Source: Lentisphaeria bacterium (GTDB taxonomy: Bacteria > Verrucomicrobiota > Lentisphaeria > Victivallales > Victivallaceae). From it: a DNA stretch of 32,621 nucleotides. The position numbers and the translations under genes were made by a program. How positions within the stretch are numbered: the stretch's first letter is position 1; each line of letters starts with the position of its first letter. This document shows positions 1 through 6,500 of the stretch, in pieces. The DNA lies in NCBI GenBank assembly GCA_017462015.1, contig JAFTRX010000027.1:1-32621 (forward strand), in the 5' to 3' direction. Under the pieces are notes generated by a model. That model was not told where the DNA came from. It did no database searches and saw only the letters and a list, made by a program, of their open reading frames with translations.

Positions 1-2
1 GG

Positions 3-80
3 GAAGATAAAATGGAAGTCGTACTGCGGACAGAAAACATAAAATCGATGATGGAGACAATTGTAAATGACCAAGATTGA
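3..80 (+). CDS. C-terminal end of a probable serine recombinase (partial, runs off the left edge)
   Basis: An open frame enters from the left edge and stops at 78-80. The visible tail reads like the end of large serine recombinases, where a sequence of the type 'IEIVLRTEGL' closes the protein (here EVVLRTENI at about 15-41). It overlaps the next gene by 14 bases, so the two are translationally coupled. In other genomes, large serine recombinases of mobile elements are commonly followed by a small HTH protein like the one found here. Only about 25 residues are visible, so the assignment rests mostly on context. The rest of the element would lie to the left of the window. Confidence 0.4.
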   Translation, partial: EDKMEVVLRTENIKSMMETIVNDQD

Positions 81-450
81 AATCCTTGAAAATGGCAATG
101 TCAAGTTGACCATTCCAATGTCGTTCCGGCATTGTGCAGGCCGAAAACGGATTATTGTGCCGGATGATTCTGAAAAGTTGGTAGATCCGCTTGTTTTAAA
201 TCTCGCAAGAGCCTTCCGCTGGCAGGAACTCATTGACTCCGGAACATACAGTAACGCCATAGAACTGGCTCGTGCGGTTGGGAAAGACACTGCCTATGTA
301 GCTCGAACAATCAGATTGACATTACTTGCCCCGAAAATCGTTCACGCCATTTTACACGGGACTTTGAAAAAAAGCATTTCAATGGAAACGCTGCGAAAAA
401 GCTGGCCTGAAAATTGGGAGGAACAAAAGAAATACTTTGGTCTTATCTGA
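67..450 (+). CDS. Small HTH protein of the kind encoded next to serine recombinases
   Basis: A 127-residue basic protein. Residues 46-57 (LARAFRWQELID) and the helix-turn-helix-like stretch at about 60-88 (alternating helices ending in RLTLLAP) match a small family found directly after serine recombinases in mobile elements. In that family the core reads roughly 'LARAfRWq.lld.G.y.si.elA...g....yv.r.lrLtlLaP.iveaIl.G'. It probably binds DNA and may assist or regulate recombination, but the role is not established. The start has a GGAG at 53-56 with 10 nt spacing and lies inside the upstream frame. This is the last gene before about 550 bases of non-coding DNA, so it probably marks the right side of an integrated element. 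Family match is from memory of the pattern. Confidence 0.6.
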   Translation: MTKIEILENGNVKLTIPMSFRHCAGRKRIIVPDDSEKLVDPLVLNLARAFRWQELIDSGTYSNAIELARAVGKDTAYVARTIRLTLLAPKIVHAILHGTLKKSISMETLRKSWPENWEEQKKYFGLI

Positions 451-952
451 AACTCTTTCATCTTGCGGTTTGGAGTCAAATTCCAGACCGCTTTTTCTTT
501 GTCCGAAAAGCCGAAGTCGTGTTTTATTGATGTTTCAGTTTGAAGCAAAATGTCGGAGAAAAATTCAAGGTTCAAGTATGGTCATTTTTAGTGTATTTGA
601 CTCGAACCCCCGACTATTGTTTTTGAGGATTTTACACTCAAAAGTATGATTTTTGAGAATTTTTCCACAGTTTTTTATAAAGGTCTTTGTAAAGGTCGGC
701 TGGGAAATTCTCTGTTTTTTATGGCACAAAACGGAGAATTTGGCTCTATTGCACCGTGTGTTTCTGTAACTCTCTAATCTCTAAAATCTTACATAAAAAG
801 CAATACATAAAGGTCGCCGACCTTTGCATAGCAGAGAATTTCCGGAGATTTCTATTCAAACACACGCTTTTGAGAGTCTATGTGGTTCTCTATGGAGAGA
901 ACTGCTACGGAATGAATTTGCTGTAATCCATTGCGGTACAGCCACAAATCAC
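451..952. other. Gene-free AT-rich region, possible edge of the mobile element
   Basis: No convincing gene on either strand. The heptamer AAAGGTC occurs at 679-685, 691-697 and 809-815, with an inverted copy at 819-825 that makes a palindrome with a 3-nt centre (809-825). A 12-bp inverted repeat pairs 703-714 with 832-843 (GGAAATTCTCTG / CAGAGAATTTCC). At 599-614 a short string matches the T-arm of tRNAs (reverse complement GTCGGGGGTTCGAGTC), without the rest of a tRNA. These could be recombination sites or remnants of the element's end, which is an inference. Confidence 0.35.
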
Positions 953-992
953 TATAAAAACAAAGAGTTCAATCATAAACGACTGAACTCTT
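953..992 (-). terminator. Rho-independent terminator after the tRNA pair
   Basis: On the minus strand, starting 14 bases after the tRNA-Val CCA end, positions 992-981 and 974-963 form a 12-bp stem containing one G-T pair with a 6-nt loop. A T-rich tract follows (complement of 956-962). It fits the end of the tRNA-Glu/tRNA-Val transcript. Confidence 0.7.
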
Positions 993-1005
993 GAGAATTT
1001 GTAAA

Positions 1006-1082
1006 TGGTGGGCGATAGGGGACTCGAACCCATGACCTCTGCCGTGTGAAAGCAGCGCTCTAACCAGCTGAGCTAATCGCCC
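1006..1082 (-). tRNA. tRNA-Val (anticodon CAC)
   Basis: Reading the minus strand gives a full cloverleaf: acceptor GGGCGAT pairing with ATCGCCC, D-arm GCTCAGCTGGTTAGAGC, anticodon stem CTGCT/GGCAG around loop TTCACAC (anticodon CAC, reading GTG), T-loop TTCGAGT, discriminator A and an encoded CCA at 1008-1006. It lies 4 bases after tRNA-Glu and shares its promoter. Confidence 0.95.
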
Positions 1083-1086
1083 GAAA

Positions 1087-1162
1087 TGGCATCTCCAACG
1101 GGAGTCGAACCCGTGTTGCCGGGATGAAAACCCGGTGTCCTAGGCCTCTAGACGATGGAGAC
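1087..1162 (-). tRNA. tRNA-Glu (anticodon TTC), copy 1
   Basis: The minus strand gives a complete tRNA with acceptor GTCTCCA/TGGAGAT (first pair G-T), anticodon stem CCGGG/CCCGG around loop TTTTCAT (anticodon TTC), T-loop TTCGACT, discriminator G and encoded CCA. It is the first gene of the tRNA pair. The same 76 bases occur unchanged on the plus strand at 31473-31548. Confidence 0.95.
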
Positions 1163-1184
1163 ACACTTGATACAACAGTTCTAT

Positions 1185-1213
1185 AATATAGACTGCTTTT
1201 GCTCTTTTTGCAA
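1185..1213 (-). promoter_or_regulatory. Promoter of the tRNA-Glu/tRNA-Val operon
   Basis: Minus strand: TTGCAA (1213-1208), 17-nt spacer, TATATT (1190-1185), with the tRNA starting 22 bases further on. The promoter in front of the second tRNA-Glu has the same two hexamers and spacing. Confidence 0.75.
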
Positions 1214-1330
1214 GCCCTGTTTAAAAAATATTTCTATTTTTTCACAACATTCACGCAACTGACGCACTGCAAAGCACCACTTGCAAGCGGGAGCGGTTGA
1301 AGAGAACGGCGACTTGAACTGGCGACAACC

Positions 1331-1346
1331 AAGCGAGATTGCCGCC
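1331..1346 (-). repeat. 16-bp match to the end of the dispersed repeat
   Basis: These 16 bases are the exact reverse complement of the left end of the 147-bp repeats at 18914 and 32327. They lie between the FNT gene and the tRNA promoter (1214-1380), a stretch with no gene. Nearby, 1261-1273 (GACGCACTGCAAA) resembles 12540-12552 in another intergenic region. The rest of the 147-bp unit is absent, so this is a fragment or a related family. Confidence 0.4.
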
Positions 1347-1380
1347 GAACTTAACATCTTGAGCGCGAGCGGTGGTAATA

Positions 1381-2013
1381 TCACTTGCGCAGCATATCGG
1401 CGACAGGAAGCAACATTCCGCCGAGGCTGTTGCCAAGTGTCATAATAAGGATGACCAGCAGATTGTCAAAATTCCAAATTCCCGCCGCGGAAAAGTAATA
1501 CATATTGGCGATACAGTGTTCAAAACCGCTGATAATAAACACCATCACGCAAAGAAACACCGTCATCATCCGGATTACCGGCGCCAACTTTTCACGCTTG
1601 AACGTATCCACGGCAAGATACATTAATATTCCGCAGAAAAAAGCCAATATCAACAAACTTCCCCAGCTGTCATTGATTTTGCTCAGACATATCGCATTTA
1701 CTTTGTTGAAAAACGCCGCATTGATACGGCTGTTGCGCACGGCTTCGCCGACAGCGAAGCAACCGACCAGATTTCCACCCCAGATCAGCAGCAGAGAAAC
1801 CAGATATTCCGGAGCCTTTTTTCCCTGAACCGCCAAATATCCGACGGCTCCGGTGAAGAGTTTGAAGTTGTTGCACACGATCGTCAGCAATCCGAAACCG
1901 AACAAAAATGCCCCCAAGACACCAAACGGACACATCAGATATACCGTTCCGGCGATACCGATGAACAATCCGGCAAGCACTGCGTTGAAAAATGTTTTCC
2001 AATACTCTCTCAT
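1381..2013 (-). CDS. Formate/nitrite transporter (FNT) family channel, short form
   Basis: A polytopic inner-membrane protein of about 210 residues with six hydrophobic segments. The FNT signature GFEHCIANMYY near residue 170 and the motif GNSLGGML near the C-terminus identify the family of pentameric channels for small monovalent anions such as formate, nitrite or hydrosulfide. Which anion it carries cannot be told. It is shorter than FocA/NirC (about 270-285 residues), mainly through short termini. The start at 2013 is chosen because GGAG lies 9 nt upstream. An ATG 15 bases earlier has no ribosome-binding site. It follows the MATE gene by 18 bases, so the two are probably cotranscribed. Confidence 0.85.
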   Translation of the reverse strand: MREYWKTFFNAVLAGLFIGIAGTVYLMCPFGVLGAFLFGFGLLTIVCNNFKLFTGAVGYLAVQGKKAPEYLVSLLLIWGGNLVGCFAVGEAVRNSRINAAFFNKVNAICLSKINDSWGSLLILAFFCGILMYLAVDTFKREKLAPVIRMMTVFLCVMVFIISGFEHCIANMYYFSAAGIWNFDNLLVILIMTLGNSLGGMLLPVADMLRK

Positions 2014-2031
2014 GTTTAAATTCTCCATGTT

Positions 2032-3408
2032 TCAATTATTTTCAATAACCCGCATCTGAGTCCATTTTCCCTGAAGGTAGCGCCATGAATAGATTATGCA
2101 CAAAAGCAAAATCTCCCAGCACAGCAACCCCCACAACACCCACCACGGCGCGCCCAGCCGGTACGCGACAAAACACGGTATACCGAAACAGCCGATGCCG
2201 ACGGCCGCCAGCACCCACATGGTAAACTTGGTATCCCCTGCCCCGCGCAGTACATTGCTGAAAACGATATTGGTTCCGTCAAAGAGCAAATATGCACTCA
2301 GGAAATGAAGCATTATCCGGGATATCCGCATCGTTTCCACCTGACCGGCATCGCCGGCGCGTTCAAACGGAGCAAGGACAATATCCTGCAATCCACTGAA
2401 CAAAATTATCATAAGTGCGGAGTAGATAAGCACCAGTATGTAGGCATTTTTCACCGATTTTTTTGCAAGCGGAGCATCATTTGCCCCCAGTGACTGACCG
2501 ACCAGAATGGCGGCAGTCTGTCCGATGCCCATGATGGGACAAAAGGCGATATTGTTGATGCCGAAAGTGATACTCGATGCCTCATGGACAGCCACGCCGT
2601 AACATCCGAGCAGAATACTGAAGGCATTGAACGCCACCAGATCCAGTGCCAACTGGACTCCGTTAGGCAAACCGAAGCGGATCATCCGGCGGATAAGATT
2701 CCAGTCAATGCGGATGCTCAACGTCCGGTAACGCTGCCTTGCCCGTTTGGAGAAAAACATGGCAAAACAAATCACCAACCCGGCAATTTCCGCAAGAACA
2801 GTTCCCAATGCGGCACCGGCAACACCAAGTTCCGGAGCGCCACATTTGCCGAAAATGAACACATAATTCAACGGGAGATTAAACAGCGTGACCAGTGCTG
2901 AAATAATCAAGACCACTTTGGTCTTCCCCCTGCCCGACCAGAAACTTACTATTGCGGCAGTGGTCAAAAAGATAAACAATCCGCCGGACAAAACCTGAAA
3001 GTAAATAATTTCCAATCGGGTAACTTCCGGGTCATGGTTGAACAAGCCGAACAGCCACGGCGACCAGAAAATTCCGGTTGCCAACAGCAAACCGCCAGCC
3101 AGAGCCAGAAAAATTCCCTGCCAGACGGTGATGCCGATACGGTGCGGTTTGTTGGCACCGGCGTACTGAGCGACAAAGGTTCCGGTGTAACCGACAGTAC
3201 CGAAAAAAAGACAAGCCAAAGTGAAATTGGTCAAGCCGCCGGTAAAACCTGCCGCCGCAGCCGCCTGAGAATAATGGGTCAGCATCAAACGGTCAACAAA
3301 CATATTGGTCGCATGGCACGAGCTGGAAAGAATCAGCGGCAGAGCCACAGTCAGCACTTCCCGGAAAGAACCGGTACGGTTCAACTCTTTAGAGCTGTCA
3401 AAAGTCAT
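2032..3408 (-). CDS. MATE family efflux transporter
   Basis: A 458-residue integral membrane protein with about 12 transmembrane helices in two similar halves, typical of MATE (NorM/DinF-like) cation-coupled drug or metabolite exporters. Recognisable stretches are the N-terminal ALPLILSSSCHATNMFVDRLML and, in the second half, FGLPNGVQLALDL and GIGQTAAILVGQSLGA. The start at 3408 has GGGAG 7 nt upstream. Earlier in-frame Met codons lie in or next to the promoter and are rejected. It heads a two-gene unit with the FNT gene. The substrate is unknown. Confidence 0.9.
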   Translation of the reverse strand: MTFDSSKELNRTGSFREVLTVALPLILSSSCHATNMFVDRLMLTHYSQAAAAAGFTGGLTNFTLACLFFGTVGYTGTFVAQYAGANKPHRIGITVWQGIFLALAGGLLLATGIFWSPWLFGLFNHDPEVTRLEIIYFQVLSGGLFIFLTTAAIVSFWSGRGKTKVVLIISALVTLFNLPLNYVFIFGKCGAPELGVAGAALGTVLAEIAGLVICFAMFFSKRARQRYRTLSIRIDWNLIRRMIRFGLPNGVQLALDLVAFNAFSILLGCYGVAVHEASSITFGINNIAFCPIMGIGQTAAILVGQSLGANDAPLAKKSVKNAYILVLIYSALMIILFSGLQDIVLAPFERAGDAGQVETMRISRIMLHFLSAYLLFDGTNIVFSNVLRGAGDTKFTMWVLAAVGIGCFGIPCFVAYRLGAPWWVLWGLLCWEILLLCIIYSWRYLQGKWTQMRVIENN

Positions 3409-3438
3409 AAATAATCTCCCTGAAAATGTATTCCGCAT

Positions 3439-3466
3439 AATATAACGCAACTTTCCCGGATGTCAA
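3439..3466 (-). promoter_or_regulatory. Promoter of the MATE-FNT unit
   Basis: Minus strand TTGACA (3466-3461), 16-nt spacer, TATATT (3444-3439). Transcription would begin near 3431, about 20 bases before the chosen start codon at 3408. Confidence 0.65.
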
Positions 3467-3498
3467 GAAAAGATTGTTTATATATCACTGCTTGCGAC

Positions 3499-3527
3499 TT
3501 GAAAAGCAAATTGTCCAATGCTATATT
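3499..3527 (+). promoter_or_regulatory. Promoter of the giant mosaic surface protein
   Basis: TTGAAA (3499-3504), 17-nt spacer, TATATT (3522-3527). About 70 bases of leader follow before the start codon, with a strong GGGGAG five bases ahead of the ATG. Confidence 0.65.
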
Positions 3528-3598
3528 AACCGATGCGGTCGAAGATCAGCAACGTTATTCAGGGGTATGAATATAAACGATAACAGTGGGGAGAAAAA

Positions 3599-6500
3599 AT
3601 GAAAAATTCTGTTACTTCAAACAATACTCAAAATAATGTACAACAAATCATATATCTGGACTTTGATGGGGAAATCACCTCTTACAACGGAAAAATTTTG
3701 ACCGTTGATGATGTTGTCGTGAATAATACCGGGCTGTCCAGGGAACGTATCGAACGCATCGCGGCAGAGCTGAATAAGGAGTTTTATGGACAAAACATAC
3801 TTTTTGTAACATCTCCACCGGAAGACACCTGCGCTTATTCCACCATCTATGTCGGAAAACCTGATTCATTTCCTGTTGCAGAAGAGTTTTCCGGTCTGGC
3901 TGAAACAGTCGATATCGGAAATAAAAATCTCTCCGACAATGCCTTTGTATTCCTCGACGCCACGTCATCCGACCGGGAAATTATTGACACGATAACCCAT
4001 GAAGTCGGACATTTGACAGGTACTCTCGACCATGGAGGCGATGGAATTTCCCGCTATGCACACATTCCTGCTACATTCAGCGGCACAATTGAAGGTAAAA
4101 ACTATATTGTCATCGATGGGAGCAACGAGTGTTCCTGCGACCAAAGAACATACTTTAACAAGGCAAAAGATGTCTCGTTGTGCGCCGGGGGATACCTCCG
4201 GCTTAACACCGGAGCATTGTATATAGGTGAACTTCTTGCTTTAGGCGGCGGTTTTGATAATTATTCCGACACATCGATCACCATCGGTGATAATGCAGTT
4301 TTTTATGGAACAGATGACGATAATGACGGCATCAGCAACAACGGCAAGATAGATATTGCCGATAATGTTTTGTTTCAAGGTTGTACCTCATCTTATACCG
4401 GAGGAGCCATCAATAATGCAGGAACAATAAATATCGGCGACAAGGCAAAATTCATAGAGAATTGCGGCGAACGCGGCGGCGCCATTTACAATACAGGAAA
4501 GTTGACCATCGGTTCTGAAGCCCTGTTCAGCCACAACAGCAACTGGTATCTGCCGGGAGACGGAGGTCTCATCATCAACCATGGAACAATAAACATCGGC
4601 AAGGATGCGGTATTTACAAACAACACCGCCACCGGAAGTTTTATCATTTCCAACAACGGAACCATCACTATTGATGACAACGCACTTTTTCAGAATCACA
4701 AAGTTAATCCGGAATGGGAATATTCCGATGCCGGAGTCATCGCCAACCTTGGAACCGATGCCTCTCTGACCATGGGCAACGATATAACTTTTGAAAACAA
4801 CTCCGCGGCAGCCGTATTCAATGAAAAAGGCAATGTCACTATCGGTGACCGGATATCTTTTACCGGCAACAAACATTATACCCGATTTGGTGCAGGAGCA
4901 ATATATAACGGCGGCAAAATGACCATCGGAAAAGATATCACGTTTTCCGGCAATGCCGCCGCGGTCAATGGCGGTGCAGTAAACAACCTCAATACCATCA
5001 CCTTCGGAGACAACATCATATTCTCCGCCAACAGAGCAGCTTACGGCGGAGCAATATATAATTGCAGCGCTGGACAGATTTACTTCAATGATACCGTCGT
5101 TTTCAGCGGGAATCGAGCAACCCAAACCGGCGGTGCATTGTACAACGATGGATATACCACCCGGTATATCAATAACCAATACGTCACAGTATACAGCACG
5201 GTATATTTTCAAAACGCAGTTTTTGCAACAGTCACGGATACTGTTTACAATGACGCGAAAATAGTAGTTAATGGAAACGTTTCTTTTGCCGGAAGTATCT
5301 ATATGGATTATGATGGCATCCTGGAAAACAACGGCAGTGTGGAGTTCAACATTGCCGAAAGAAGTACAACCGACAATTTCCTTATTAATAATTGGGATGG
5401 CATTTCCGGAGATGGGACATTCTATATAAACGTGGCAGAAAACCAGCTGACCGGCGATTACAAACTGGTAAGCAGCAGTTATCTGTTTGACGCCGAGTTC
5501 ACAATACGATGCAGTGGGAAAGAGTTTGGAACAATTTCTGTGGACGGTGTTTCCGCATATCATAACAATTTGCAGTATAATATGTTCAAAGCGAATAATG
5601 CCATCTACATAAGCGTGCGCAAAGTTACCGGTCCTATTGTCCCGGAATATGCCAATGTAAAAATTTATAATAATGATACCATTATAAAGAAAGATAAAGC
5701 TTTTAGCGATCTCGAGCTGGACAGCGGTGAAACCATGCTTATTTCAGCCGGAGGTATCGCAACCAGAACAGCCATATGCGGTGGCAAGATGATTGTTTCT
5801 TCAGCCGGTGAAGCGCGAGATACAATCATAGATGATTATGGCAGCGCCACTGTTTCTTCCGGAGGTATCGCGTATAACACCATTGTGGATGATGATGGAA
5901 AAATGTTCGTTTCATCCGGAGGTCTTGTAAAAGGTACATCTGTAAAATACGGAGGCACGCTTTATTTGCGACAGGGAACCGCCAGAGATACAAATGTCCG
6001 CGGTTACACATACATAAGCTCCGGAGGTGCGGCATACGACACGACCGTAAAAGGTGATTGTGACGTCTGCAGTGGCGGTCTTGCTTCCGGACTTACGATT
6101 TCTTCCGGCGGTGTCGCCGCTGTTTATTCAGGCGGCATAGCAAGCAATGTCGATATAAAAGCAGACGGTTCAGCAGAGTTGTACGGAGGTACAATAAGCA
6201 ACGTGTCCATCGAAAACGGTGGCAGGATGAAACTGGATGAAGGTACGTTGAGCGGCGAAATCAACATTGCGGAAGAAGGCATTTTAAAAGCCGGCAACAG
6301 AAGTTTCATAAATTTTGCAGTTGCCGGACGCAGCAGTAAATCCGGTTATCTCATCAACGATATATCGCTAATCCAAGGTACCCCGAACTATTCGATAACA
6401 GTCGCTCCGCAGCAGAATAGCGGCATTTACAAGCTAGCTGCCAATGCTCTTGATTTCAACCATTCCATAACCATCACCGACGGTCAAATCAATTATGGCA

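Noticed and set aside
599-614. tRNA gene remnant
   Set aside because: Only the T-arm string matches; the stem cannot pair on the far side and no acceptor or anticodon arm is found. Kept only as a possible attachment-site hint.
437-649. 70-residue frame after the HTH gene
   Set aside because: No RBS, no recognisable composition, overlaps the previous gene and covers the tRNA-like string.
4388-5563. 391-residue frame antisense to the repeat region of the mosaic protein
   Set aside because: Arises from the regular codon pattern of the repeats; no independent support.
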